Assembly (NCBI GenBank): GCA_910585855.1
Contig: CAJUGZ010000010.1
Coordinates: 1 to 31,410, forward strand
Direction of reading: 5' to 3'
DNA: 31,410 nucleotides
Source: an uncultured Lachnospiraceae bacterium
GTDB lineage: Bacteria; Bacillota_A; Clostridia; Lachnospirales; Lachnospiraceae
The translations under genes and the position numbers were made by a program. Positions 23,589-31,410 of this stretch are shown piece by piece; the stretch's first letter is position 1, and each line of letters begins with the position of its first letter. The notes beneath the pieces were generated by a model. The model had not been told where the DNA came from, searched no databases, and worked only from the letters and a program-made list of their open reading frames with translations.

Positions 23589-24776
23589 ATGGAAGAGGTT
23601 ATAATTTATGGGTATTGTTCTATTGGAGAAGCGGTATATCAAGAATGTATACGAAGAAAGCTTTTTGTTTTATGTTTCTGTGAAGATAATAAGATACGAA
23701 AGAATAAAGCACACACAGATATAGATATTTTTTCTTTAGATGAGATTGTACAGAAGAAATTAGATGGAAAATTTTTAATATGTATACCAAATGCTACACC
23801 AGTAATTAAAAAATTACAAAGAGTGGGATATAAAAATTGGGAATTAGCGTTTACTTATTTGTTAAAAGAACATTACCTTTATGATACTTATTTATTAAAA
23901 TCTAAAGAAGTAGCGATTAGAGAAATTGAATCATGTATATTAAGTCATGAGAGTTTAAACGTTTCTGATAAGTTGTTTTTAAGAAGTATAGATTTAGAAA
24001 TTACTGAAAAATGTTCTATGCGTTGTAGGGATTGCAGTAATTTAATGCAATACTATAAAATACCAAAAAATTATTTGGTAGAAGAATTGATTAATTGGTT
24101 AAATATTTTATTAAAATATGTTGATGAGATATATGAAATTCGTATTTTAGGTGGAGAACCATTTATGCATTCTGAAATACATAGGGTGATAGAAAAAATA
24201 ATTTCATATTCTACAGTACATAGGGTAGTTATATATTCCAATGCAACAATTATGCCTACAAAAGAAATGTGGGATGTTATGGAGAATGAAAAAGTTAGTT
24301 TTAGTATTACAAATTATGGTAGATTGTCAAGAAATTTATTAAATATGCAGCAAGAATTAGATAAAAGAAATATAACATACGATATTCATGAAATGGGGAA
24401 TTGGACTCAATGTGCTGATATTAAAAAACATAATCGTGATAGAATACAATTAGAAGAAATATATAATAAATGCTGTGCTAAGAATCTTGTAACACTATTG
24501 GCTGGAAAAATATTTAAATGTCCGTATATTGCTAATGCAGTTAATTTAGGTGCAATTCCAATTATAGAAGGAGAATTTTTAGACTTAGAACAATTGGATA
24601 AGATGGGGTTGGAAGCAAAAAGAAAATTAAGAGATTATTTAAATGTAAAAGAATATTTTCTAAGTTGCGATTATTGCAATGGAAGATCTTTTGATGCAGA
24701 GGAAATAGAGCCAGCAATACAAATTCTAGAACCTAGAGATTATGTTGTAATAGGGGGAGATATATATGGAAAATGA
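23589..24776 (+). CDS. Radical SAM protein with N-terminal Rossmann-like domain
   Basis: A 395-residue protein. Residues 1-110 have a nucleotide- or sugar-nucleotide-binding look (VIIYGYCSIGEAVYQECIRR, IDIFSLDEI, FLICIPNA), as in the N-terminal part of some sugar-modifying enzymes. The radical SAM domain follows: the 4Fe-4S cluster CxxxCxxC is C142, C146 and C149 (EKCSMRCRDC), then GGEP (188-191). Later cysteines C295, C296, C311, C360 and C363 suggest an auxiliary cluster of SPASM type. The substrate is unknown. ATG at 23589 is chosen over GTG at 23586 because AAAGGAG ends six bases before it. It overlaps the next gene by 11 nt. Confidence 0.8.
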   Translation: MEEVIIYGYCSIGEAVYQECIRRKLFVLCFCEDNKIRKNKAHTDIDIFSLDEIVQKKLDGKFLICIPNATPVIKKLQRVGYKNWELAFTYLLKEHYLYDTYLLKSKEVAIREIESCILSHESLNVSDKLFLRSIDLEITEKCSMRCRDCSNLMQYYKIPKNYLVEELINWLNILLKYVDEIYEIRILGGEPFMHSEIHRVIEKIISYSTVHRVVIYSNATIMPTKEMWDVMENEKVSFSITNYGRLSRNLLNMQQELDKRNITYDIHEMGNWTQCADIKKHNRDRIQLEEIYNKCCAKNLVTLLAGKIFKCPYIANAVNLGAIPIIEGEFLDLEQLDKMGLEAKRKLRDYLNVKEYFLSCDYCNGRSFDAEEIEPAIQILEPRDYVVIGGDIYGK

Positions 24777-25821
24777 TTTAATAAGTGTTATAATTCCTAT
24801 ATATAATGCGGAGATGTATATTATACAATGTATGGAGTGCATTAGAAATCAAACATATAATAACCTAGAAATTATACTTGTAAATGATGGATCTGAGGAT
24901 AAGAGTGCAGAATTATGTGAAAAATATAGAGAACAGGATAAAAGAATTAAGTATTTTTATAAAATAAAAGGTGGACCTGCATCTGCAAGGAATGTTGGAA
25001 TAAGAGAATCTTGTGGGAAATATATATTTTTTATGGATATAGATGATCTTATTGAAAAAGATGCAATTGAAAGTTTGTATAATATTTATATTAGAAAAAA
25101 AGTTGATTTTGTGATTGGAAATGCAATACAAAAAAATATATTTGGAGAAAATTGTATTATTGGAAGTAGAGAAAACCAGTCTTTTGACGATAGAAAAGCT
25201 GTAATAGAATTAATATATAGATTTGCAGATGATATAAAAGATCATAAAATATTATGGACCGTTTGGGGAAAATTGTATTGTTCAGAAATAATTAAGAAAA
25301 ATCATATCTTTTATAATGAAAAAGTGAATGCATGGGAAGATACAATATTTGTGATTATGTATTTAGGGTATTGTAATCGTGTATATTATTTAGCAAGATG
25401 TTTATATATTTGTGATCATTATAGGCAAGCAAACTATAAAAAACAGTTGAATTGTGCTAGTGGAAAGATGTGGATGGGTCCTTTAGATTTTAGGTATATA
25501 GTAAGAAACATTGAAAAAATTATGGGGAAGTATGAACAAGTTATTAAAAATTGTTATAGTGAGTATGCAATTATGTCAATGTTTACTAGTACTAGATTAT
25601 TGAGGATTTATACTCTTCAAGATTTAAAAAAATTGTATACTAATATTTATAGAATAGTAAATGATGAGAAGTTGCAACATTCAATAGTATATTATGTTCA
25701 AAAACATAATGATAATGCAAAAATAATTCCTTTTTTAATAAAGAAAAGATGGATATGGCTAATTATTATTACTTTTAAATTACAAGTAAGAAGGATTGAA
25801 ATAAAAAATAGGGGTAAATAG
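24766..25821 (+). CDS. GT2 glycosyltransferase
   Basis: A 351-residue GT-A enzyme: ISVIIPIYNAEMYI (6-19), IILVNDGSEDKS (36-47), PASARNVGIRES (71-82) and the DID metal site at 91-93 (FFMDIDDLIE). ILWTVWGKLYC and AWEDTIFVIMYL, further on, match the capsule/LPS-type GT2 group (CpsJ/EpsH like). The C-terminal part is basic and hydrophobic, which suits membrane attachment. GGGGGAG precedes the ATG. In this operon it would transfer the unusual sugar, or act on flagellin or a surface glycan; that is inference. Confidence 0.83.
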   Translation: MENDLISVIIPIYNAEMYIIQCMECIRNQTYNNLEIILVNDGSEDKSAELCEKYREQDKRIKYFYKIKGGPASARNVGIRESCGKYIFFMDIDDLIEKDAIESLYNIYIRKKVDFVIGNAIQKNIFGENCIIGSRENQSFDDRKAVIELIYRFADDIKDHKILWTVWGKLYCSEIIKKNHIFYNEKVNAWEDTIFVIMYLGYCNRVYYLARCLYICDHYRQANYKKQLNCASGKMWMGPLDFRYIVRNIEKIMGKYEQVIKNCYSEYAIMSMFTSTRLLRIYTLQDLKKLYTNIYRIVNDEKLQHSIVYYVQKHNDNAKIIPFLIKKRWIWLIIITFKLQVRRIEIKNRGK

Positions 25822-25823
25822 CT

Positions 25824-26399
25824 ATGATTATTTATGATATTACACAAGAACTTTTTTCAACAACTATATATCCTGGTGATCCTATACCAACTAAAAAAAG
25901 TTGGCTGTCTATAGAGAATGGTGATATATGTAATTTGACAATTCTAAGTTTAGGGAGTCATTCTGGAACTCATATAGATGCACCAAAGCATTTTATTGCA
26001 GAAGGAAAGGATGTAGCAGAACTATCATTAGATAAATGTATTGGATATTGTGAGGTAATATATTGTAATGGAAGGATTACATCAGAATTTTTAGCAAAAA
26101 CTTTAGAAGAGGGAACAGATAAAATTTTATTACGTGGTAATGTGATATTAGATGAAGAGTTTGCTAAAAGTATTGTTAAATGCAAAATAAATTTAATAGG
26201 TGTAGAAATGCCAACTGTTGGGGATGAAGTGTCTCAAAAGCAGGTTCATAAGATACTTTTGGAAAATGAAGTTGTTATATTAGAAAATTTAAATTTGGAT
26301 AAGATACCTGAAGGAAAGTATTTTCTTGTAGCACAGCCATTAAAGATGGACGATGTGGATGGATCACCAGTAAGAGCATTATTGATTGTAGATAAATAA
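25824..26399 (+). CDS. Cyclase / kynurenine-formamidase-like metal-dependent hydrolase
   Basis: A 191-residue protein of the cyclase (PF04199) family. The metal-binding signature HSGTHIDAPKHF is at 46-57: H46, H50, D52 and H56 are in the expected places. The opening IYDITQELFSTTIYPGDP is also the family's standard start. Members hydrolyse amides, such as N-formylkynurenine, or cyclic esters. A formyltransferase is encoded in the next operon, so amide or formyl chemistry on a sugar is possible, but the substrate is not shown. The start is 2 nt after the preceding stop. The terminator-bearing leader copy 2 lies downstream. Confidence 0.82.
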   Translation: MIIYDITQELFSTTIYPGDPIPTKKSWLSIENGDICNLTILSLGSHSGTHIDAPKHFIAEGKDVAELSLDKCIGYCEVIYCNGRITSEFLAKTLEEGTDKILLRGNVILDEEFAKSIVKCKINLIGVEMPTVGDEVSQKQVHKILLENEVVILENLNLDKIPEGKYFLVAQPLKMDDVDGSPVRALLIVDK

Positions 26400-26530
26400 A
26401 GAAAATAGATTTATAGTTTATTTAAAATATTAAGAAAAATTTTTAGTAAAAATTGGTTTAATTATTATTTTAGTTTGGAATATTTTATAAAGTTATATTT
26501 TAAAAGATAATATTTATCTTAGTTTTAGTT

Positions 26531-26616
26531 TAGATAAGAATCCTACAACGCAAGGAGGCGCATATATCAGAGAATGAATTTTCAAGAAATGGATATGGTG
26601 TCTATTTCTTTTTTAT
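26531..26616 (+). ncRNA. Conserved 44-nt leader with intrinsic terminator, copy 2
   Basis: 26531-26574 repeats 23373-23416. The small hairpin is CGC-AAGGAG-GCG with GGA in its loop. AAGAAATGGA (26584-26593) pairs with TCTATTTCTT (26601-26610) with one G-U, followed by TTTTATT: a strong terminator. Only 14-16 nt between the element and the terminator differ in content. It is about 75 nt upstream of the second radical SAM gene. A clear promoter was not found here, though TAAAG lies at 26508-26512. A chance 26-codon open frame from 26574 is not shared with copy 1. Confidence 0.68.
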
Positions 26617-26689
26617 TATTTATATTTTATAGGATATTAGTTATTTTATATTAAGTATTATGATTATAAAAATAAGATGGAGAAGAAAA

Positions 26690-27751
26690 ATGAGTGAAGA
26701 TTTTAAATTAGATTCACATAAGCTTATGTTTCATCCATGTGAAGTTGCAAGATGGCTTCATGGGGAGGAGATATACCCAATTGAAATTGAAATATCACCA
26801 AGTGGAACTTGTAATCATCGTTGTACTTTTTGTGCAGTGGATTATTTGGGATATAAACCAGTTTTTTTAAATAGCCATATGATGTTTAATAATATTGAAC
26901 ATATGAAAAAACATGGTTTGAAAAGTGTTATTTGTTCAGGAGAAGGTGAACCATTATTAAATAAAGATATGCCTAATTTGGTAGTAAATATGAAACGAAT
27001 TGGCTTAGATGTTGCTATGGCATCAAATGGTGTATTATTAAATAAAGAAATAACAGAAGAATGTTTACATGCATTTACGTGGGTTCGATTTAGTGTAGCT
27101 GCTATATATGAGGAAACATATAAAAAAATTCATAATAGTAAAAATGGAGATTTACAAAGAACATTAAATAATATTGCTTATGCTGTGGAATGGAAGAAAA
27201 AGAGAAATTTGAAAACTACATTAGGAGTACAGTGTTTATTAATAAAAGAAAATATTAATGAAATTCTTGATATGGCTAAAGAGTTGAAAAAGTTAAAAGT
27301 TGATTATTTTACAGTTAAACCATATTCACAACATATGCAAAGTAAAAATCGTTTAGAAGTAGATTATAAGGAATTATTTGAATTGGAGAATAGTATTAAA
27401 CAATATGAGTCTGAAGAATTTAAGATTTACTATCGTATTAATGCAATGAAAAAGATGAAAGAAAATAAAAGATATGATAATTGTTATGGGCTGCCGTTTA
27501 TGACACATATTGATGCGAGAGGAAATGTATGGCCTTGTGTTAATTTTATTGGAAAATTTGAATTTTTATATGGCAATTTGTATGAGCAATCATTTGAAAA
27601 AATTTGGCATGGAGAAAAGAGAAAAAAAGTAATGTCTTCTTTTGAAGAAATGGATATTAATCATATATGTAGAGATGCGTGTCGTTTGGATGAAATTAAT
27701 CAATATTTATATCAATTAAAACATCCAGGAACACATGTTAATTTTATATGA
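26690..27751 (+). CDS. Radical SAM/SPASM-type protein
   Basis: A 353-residue enzyme. The 4Fe-4S site CxxxCxxC is C41, C45 and C48 (GTCNHRCTFC). CSGEGEPLLNK is the GGE-like SAM-binding loop. The C-terminal cysteines C265, C283, C327 and C331 (NCYGLPF, WPCVNF, HICRDAC) fit a SPASM auxiliary cluster. The pattern is close to enzymes that modify peptides or sugars by radical chemistry; which one is not readable. The ATG at 26690 is seven bases after GGAG (26679-26682), so I prefer it to the in-frame ATG at 26660. It is the first gene of a five-gene operon that also holds formyltransferase, split transketolase and epimerase. Confidence 0.83.
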   Translation: MSEDFKLDSHKLMFHPCEVARWLHGEEIYPIEIEISPSGTCNHRCTFCAVDYLGYKPVFLNSHMMFNNIEHMKKHGLKSVICSGEGEPLLNKDMPNLVVNMKRIGLDVAMASNGVLLNKEITEECLHAFTWVRFSVAAIYEETYKKIHNSKNGDLQRTLNNIAYAVEWKKKRNLKTTLGVQCLLIKENINEILDMAKELKKLKVDYFTVKPYSQHMQSKNRLEVDYKELFELENSIKQYESEEFKIYYRINAMKKMKENKRYDNCYGLPFMTHIDARGNVWPCVNFIGKFEFLYGNLYEQSFEKIWHGEKRKKVMSSFEEMDINHICRDACRLDEINQYLYQLKHPGTHVNFI

Positions 27752-27776
27752 AATTTGTAGAAAGAGGGAGATATTA

Positions 27777-28514
27777 TTGAAAGTTATTTTTATGGCAAAA
27801 GAAACAGAATCATCTAAGGCTGCATTACAATATTTATTGGATGTAAGAACAAACATTGTGGGAGCTGTTATTAGAGAAAATGATAATGTATTACAGAAAA
27901 TTTGTAAAATGAATGATATTTCTATATATACTGAAAAAGAGTTACTATCAAATTTTAGAAATGGAAATCTAGAAGTAGATTATATATTATCATTTTATTG
28001 GAAAAGAATAAGTAAAGAGATATTAAATATTCCAACTATAGGAAGTATTAATTTTCATCCTGGACCACTTCCAGAGGCTAGAGGATCTGGATATCATATT
28101 GCAATTATTGAGAATTGGGGTTATTGGGGTGTTACAGCTCATTATATGGATGAAGAATTCGATACTGGTAAAATAATAGAATGTAGGCATTTCTCTATTG
28201 ACAGTAATATTGTTAATAAAGATTTAGTAAATATTACACATAAAAATTTATTTAATCTTTTTAAAGATATAATAAATCAGATAAGAGAGAAAAAAGAATT
28301 AGAAGCTGTTTTACAAAAAAATGGAAGATATTTTAGTTTAAAGGAATTAGAAAGTATGAAATTGATTCAAGAGAATGAACAAGTAGAGGAAATTGATAAT
28401 AAGATAAGAGCTTTTTGGAATCCACCTTATAGTGGAGCACAGATTGAATTAAAAGGAAAAAGATATACTGTAATTAATGATGAAATTTTACAATGGATTG
28501 CAGAACGAATTTAG
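27777..28514 (+). CDS. Folate-dependent (sugar N-)formyltransferase
   Basis: A 245-residue member of the formyl_trans_N family. The catalytic triad is visible: N92, H94 (INFHPGPLPEARG) and D129 (DEEFDTGKII). The C-terminal RAFWNPPYSGAQIELKGKRY is what sugar N-formyltransferases carry instead of the full tRNA-binding domain of methionyl-tRNA formyltransferase, so the likely reaction is transfer of formyl from N10-formyltetrahydrofolate to an amino sugar. No aminotransferase for that amino sugar is in the window. The start is TTG at 27777, six bases after GGGAG; an ATG at 27792 would remove the first beta strand (KVIFMAKE). It starts 25 nt after the preceding gene. Confidence 0.82.
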   Translation: MKVIFMAKETESSKAALQYLLDVRTNIVGAVIRENDNVLQKICKMNDISIYTEKELLSNFRNGNLEVDYILSFYWKRISKEILNIPTIGSINFHPGPLPEARGSGYHIAIIENWGYWGVTAHYMDEEFDTGKIIECRHFSIDSNIVNKDLVNITHKNLFNLFKDIINQIREKKELEAVLQKNGRYFSLKELESMKLIQENEQVEEIDNKIRAFWNPPYSGAQIELKGKRYTVINDEILQWIAERI

Positions 28515-28528
28515 AGTTGAGGATAAAA

Positions 28529-29338
28529 ATGGAAAATTATCAGTTAGAAAAAAAAGCAACAGAGTTTAGAAAGAAAATAATGGAAGTTGGATATCAAACA
28601 AAAAGTGGACATTTAAGTTCAGCACTTTCATGTACAGATATTATGGTTGCTTTATATTATGGAGGGTTTCTTAATTATAATAAAGGAAGCTATTTAAATA
28701 CAGATAGAAATAGATTTATTTTAAGTAAAGGGCATGCATGTATTATTCAATATTTAATATTAGTTGATTTAGGATTAATTTCAAATGAAGAATTGTTAAA
28801 ATTATGTAAACCGGGAAGTATATTAGGAGCGCATCCTGATTCTTTAAAGATTCCAGGAATTGAAGCAACAACAGGTGCACTTGGACATGGATTGTCAATT
28901 TCTATTGGATATGCACTTGGAGCGAAATATAATGAACAAAATTATCAAGTATATACAATTCTTGGAGATGGAGAGTGTGAAGAAGGTTCAGTATGGGAAG
29001 CTGCATTATGTGCAGGACATCAGAAATTAGATAATCTTACAGTAATTATAGATTATAATAAACTTCAGGCATCAGATTATACGTTTAATATTACTACATT
29101 AGATTCTTTAGTAGAAAAGTGGTTTGATTTTGGATTTAATACTTGTGAAATAGATGGTAATAATATGGAAGAGGTAATGAAAGCATTACAGAAACCAATG
29201 GATAAAAAACCAAAAGCAATTGTTGCACATACAATAAAAGGGAAAGGTGTAAATATAATTGAGAACCAGAATAATTGGCATGGAAGAAAACCAAATGATA
29301 AAGAATGGTTTTTGATTAGAAAACAGATGGGCATATAG
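28529..29338 (+). CDS. Transketolase, N-terminal (thiamine diphosphate-binding) subunit
   Basis: A 269-residue subunit, the normal length for split bacterial transketolases. It has SGHLSSALSCTDI (26-38), SKGHA (66-70), GALGHGLSISIGYALG near 117, and the ThDP/Mg site GDGECEEG (147-154) with N177 (IIDYNKLQ). It ends with HTIKGKGV. With the next gene it would transfer a two-carbon ketol unit between sugars, or in secondary pathways add an acyl/ketol group to make branched or longer sugars. An ATG at 28529 follows TGAGGA; the in-frame start at 28493 would overlap the previous gene. Confidence 0.9.
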   Translation: MENYQLEKKATEFRKKIMEVGYQTKSGHLSSALSCTDIMVALYYGGFLNYNKGSYLNTDRNRFILSKGHACIIQYLILVDLGLISNEELLKLCKPGSILGAHPDSLKIPGIEATTGALGHGLSISIGYALGAKYNEQNYQVYTILGDGECEEGSVWEAALCAGHQKLDNLTVIIDYNKLQASDYTFNITTLDSLVEKWFDFGFNTCEIDGNNMEEVMKALQKPMDKKPKAIVAHTIKGKGVNIIENQNNWHGRKPNDKEWFLIRKQMGI

Positions 29339-29341
29339 ATA

Positions 29342-30259
29342 ATGGTAAATGCATGTTTGAATACATTGAGTCAATTAGTTGAAAATGATAGACGAATTAT
29401 AGTATTAGGTTCAGATTCTATGAATATTAAGGAAAAGCTTTCTGACCGGAGTAAAAGACAATATATAGAGATGGGAATTGCAGAATCAAATTTAATTGGT
29501 GCTGCTTCAGGGATTGCAACATGTGGGGTGATTCCGTATGTATATGCTGTTTCACCGTTTCTTGTATATCGTGCAAATGAGTTTATTAGAAATGATATAT
29601 GTTTGCAAAAGAGAAATGTGAAAATAATTGGTTATAGTGCAGGGATGGATTATTGCACATCTGGACCAACACATCATACTACTGAAGATATTGCTATGCT
29701 TCGGGTTTTGCCAAATTTGACAATTCTTTCACCAGCTTCTGTAAAGGAAGTAGAACAAATGGTGAGAGCTGCTGTAGAAATAGATGGTCCTGTATATATT
29801 CGGTTGAATAGAGAAAGTAATCGGGAAATTTATCCATCAGAATATCATTTTGAATTAGGAAAAGCACAAACATTATGTGATGGTAAAGATTTAACGATTA
29901 TTTCGACAGGAGGTATAACATATGATGTTCTTCAAGCAGTAAAACAAATAAAAACAAATATTATGGTAAGAGTGATTCATTTAGGAACAATAAAACCATT
30001 AGATGTGAAAACTATTTTAAAGGCAGCAGAAGAAACAAGTAAAATTATAACAGTGGAAGAACATAGTATTACTGGAGGAATTGGAAGTGCAGTATCGGAA
30101 ATTCTTGCGGAAACTGGTGTAAATGCAAGGCTGATTCGAATGGGATTAAGGGATACTTTTGCAAAAGGATATGGAAATCATGATGAAATTAAAAGAATGA
30201 ATGGTTTGTCAATAGAGGATATATTACAAATGATTTATAAAGAATGGGAGAAATTATGA
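29342..30259 (+). CDS. Transketolase, C-terminal subunit
   Basis: A 305-residue pyrimidine-binding plus C-terminal domain subunit. The catalytic glutamate is E48 in MGIAESNLIGAASGIA (44-59). GPTHHTTEDIAMLRVLPNL near 110 and VEEHSITGGIGSAVSEILAE near 240 are family signatures. Its start is 3 nt after the N-subunit stop, so the two are surely one enzyme. Being part of a surface-sugar operon rather than a central-carbon one suggests a dedicated substrate; that is inference. Confidence 0.9.
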   Translation: MVNACLNTLSQLVENDRRIIVLGSDSMNIKEKLSDRSKRQYIEMGIAESNLIGAASGIATCGVIPYVYAVSPFLVYRANEFIRNDICLQKRNVKIIGYSAGMDYCTSGPTHHTTEDIAMLRVLPNLTILSPASVKEVEQMVRAAVEIDGPVYIRLNRESNREIYPSEYHFELGKAQTLCDGKDLTIISTGGITYDVLQAVKQIKTNIMVRVIHLGTIKPLDVKTILKAAEETSKIITVEEHSITGGIGSAVSEILAETGVNARLIRMGLRDTFAKGYGNHDEIKRMNGLSIEDILQMIYKEWEKL

Positions 30260-31131
30260 AAAAAATACTTATAACAGGAATAGGAGGGAATGTAGGACAA
30301 TATATTGCAAATGAAATGTTCCATGCTGGGTATGATGTAGTAGGTATTTATCGTAATATTATGCCAAAAAGTGCAGATTATGAGTTGATAAGAGCAGATA
30401 TTTCGAAAAAGTTACCAAAGTTGCAAGGAATAGATGCAGTTATTCATATTGCAGCAAGGTTGACTGGAACAGTAAAAGAGTTGATTAATGATAATATTAA
30501 GGCAACAGAGAAATTAATTTATTTTGCGGAACAAGTATATGTGAAAAGGTTTATTTATATATCAACGGTATCTGTTTATGGGAGTGTGGAAGGAGAACTT
30601 TGTGAAAATAGTGTTGTAGTCAATCCAGAACCATATGGAATGACAAAGTATTTATCAGAATGTCTGATAAGAGAATCTATAATTCCAGAAAAATTAATTA
30701 TCCAATTGCCAAGAATGTTAGGACCATTTGTAGATTTAGAAAATACGAAAGGTTCAGGCTTTTTAACAATGGCAAAGAAAATTTTAATGGGAGAAGATGT
30801 TATTTGTTTTATTCCAGAAGTAAAATATAATAATTATTTGCATGTATCAGAACTTGAAAAATTTATAGAACAGATTTTTACAATAGATAAATGGACACAG
30901 AATAAAACGATACTTCTTGGCGTACAAGAGCAGTTAACAATGTTAAAAATTCTTCAGATTATGAAAAATGCAATAGGGAGTAAATCTAAAATTATTGCTA
31001 ATAGTAATGGAATCGTGCCGAAATGTTCTTTGATAAATATATGTAAAGCAAAAGAACTTGGATTTTCACCATGTAGTGCTGAAAATATGTTAGAACGGTT
31101 TATACAAGAGGTGAAAAGGATAGAGAAATAA
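30256..31131 (+). CDS. NAD(P)-dependent sugar epimerase/dehydratase (extended SDR)
   Basis: A 291-residue SDR with the N-terminal nucleotide fold TGIGGNVGQYIA (7-18), DISKKLP for the adenine side, HIAA (64-67), the catalytic S106 (YISTVSVYG), and YGMTK with Y127 and K131. After the Rossmann fold comes a sugar-binding region with LPRMLGPFV and YNNYLHVSELEKFI. It probably epimerises, reduces or dehydrates a nucleotide sugar; the type is not determined. It overlaps the preceding stop by ATGA, with GGGAG upstream, so the in-frame ATG at 30244 is less likely. Confidence 0.85.
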   Translation: MKKILITGIGGNVGQYIANEMFHAGYDVVGIYRNIMPKSADYELIRADISKKLPKLQGIDAVIHIAARLTGTVKELINDNIKATEKLIYFAEQVYVKRFIYISTVSVYGSVEGELCENSVVVNPEPYGMTKYLSECLIRESIIPEKLIIQLPRMLGPFVDLENTKGSGFLTMAKKILMGEDVICFIPEVKYNNYLHVSELEKFIEQIFTIDKWTQNKTILLGVQEQLTMLKILQIMKNAIGSKSKIIANSNGIVPKCSLINICKAKELGFSPCSAENMLERFIQEVKRIEK

Positions 31132-31217
31132 TATAAAAGTTGTTTTATTATGGAAAAAGTAAAGTCCAGCTAATAAATGTCAATAGCAAAATGAGAAAAA
31201 TTGAAATTATTTTTTTA

Positions 31218-31242
31218 GCAAAAAAGGGCGCACTTACCCTTT
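31218..31242 (-). terminator. Intrinsic terminator on the minus strand
   Basis: Read on the minus strand, AAAGGG (31242-31237) pairs with CCCTTT (31228-31223) around an 8-nt loop and is followed by a further run of T. It would end a leftward transcript coming from the right edge, consistent with the minus-strand transposase fragment. The region 31132-31217 between it and the epimerase gene holds nothing recognisable. Confidence 0.5.
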
Positions 31243-31313
31243 GGTGAAACTATCATTTTTTCAAAAAATATTGATTCGTTGGATTTACAGTATTTTATGT
31301 GGCTATGTCGCAT

Positions 31314-31409
31314 TTAGTAGCATGGTATTTTTTGACATGTTCCTGCGGAGTAATTAGGCTTATTGTCCCTGAGTATTGCAAATATCATGTTGCATACTTT
31401 GTGTGAAAC
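31314..31409 (-). CDS. C-terminal fragment of an IS110-type transposase (partial, cut by window edge)
   Basis: The minus strand from the edge reads VSHKVCNMIFAILRDNKPNY, then SAGTCQKIPCY and a stop at 31316-31314. HKVCNMIFAILRDNKP is like the closing helix of IS110/IS116/IS902 transposases (a vARK..IIyAvLrD.kPY pattern). Only 31 residues are in the window, so the call is tentative; the tail after KP differs from what I expect for the family and the copy may be decayed. Confidence 0.42.
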   Translation of the reverse strand, partial: VSHKVCNMIFAILRDNKPNYSAGTCQKIPCY

Positions 31410-31410
31410 A

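Noticed and set aside
26574..26654. 26-codon open frame (MNFQEMDMVSISFLLF..) as a leader peptide
   Set aside because: The equivalent place in leader copy 1 has no such frame, and the frame reads through the terminator hairpin.

Overview
The window reads as a low-GC, motile Bacillota genome, most likely a Lachnospiraceae-type Clostridium relative. The grounds are strong AGGAGG-type ribosome sites, an A/T-rich right half, a FlaG-FliD-FliS flagellar operon, TAAA-N15-CCGATAT (sigma-28) promoters, and a cell-surface polysaccharide locus of the kind common in gut Clostridia. All complete genes are on the + strand. I could not run any database search, so species and exact family names are not settled.

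Positions 1-14640 hold a surface/exopolysaccharide locus in modules. Module 1 is a GT87-like membrane glycosyltransferase plus a flippase-like LPG-synthase-type protein. Module 2 is a GT4, a GT2 of the DPM1 type and a YfhO-family membrane protein. Module 3 is a tandem-domain GT2, a second GT2 and a WbaP-type polyprenyl-phosphate sugar-1-phosphate transferase, which would start the repeat unit on lipid. An LCP (LytR-CpsA-Psr) ligase follows, which would attach the finished polymer to peptidoglycan.

The long gaps between these modules (2331-3240, 7954-8934, 13238-13511, 14640-15647, plus the left edge) carry two families of structured repeats. Family 1 is about 330 nt: four full copies and one cut by the window edge. 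Family 2 is about 146 nt: three copies. Both share the same termini (CAGCYGGA at one end, CCGGCGTCC at the other). Both fold into long hairpins whose outer stem differs in sequence from copy to copy yet pairs within each copy, and internal stems show compensatory changes. The GGACGCC terminus lies 4-50 nt after a stop codon and the GGCGTCC terminus 59-107 nt before the next start, so the repeats bracket the modules. This is the most unusual content of the window, and I do not recognise it as a named family.

Positions 15648-19575 hold recQ and an AAA-ATPase/PD-(D/E)XK protein. Positions 19631-23305 are a sigma-28-type flagellar operon: flaG, fliD (with three repeated inserts), fliS and a FlgN/FliT-like chaperone gene.

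Positions 23335-31131 are two adjacent operons: radical SAM, GT2 and cyclase; then radical SAM, sugar N-formyltransferase, split transketolase and NAD-dependent epimerase. Each is preceded by a copy of the same 44-nt leader followed by an intrinsic terminator. The position after the flagellar genes and a sigma-28-like promoter suggest a flagellin or surface glycan modification pathway. At the right edge a minus-strand fragment looks like the C-terminus of an IS110-type transposase.
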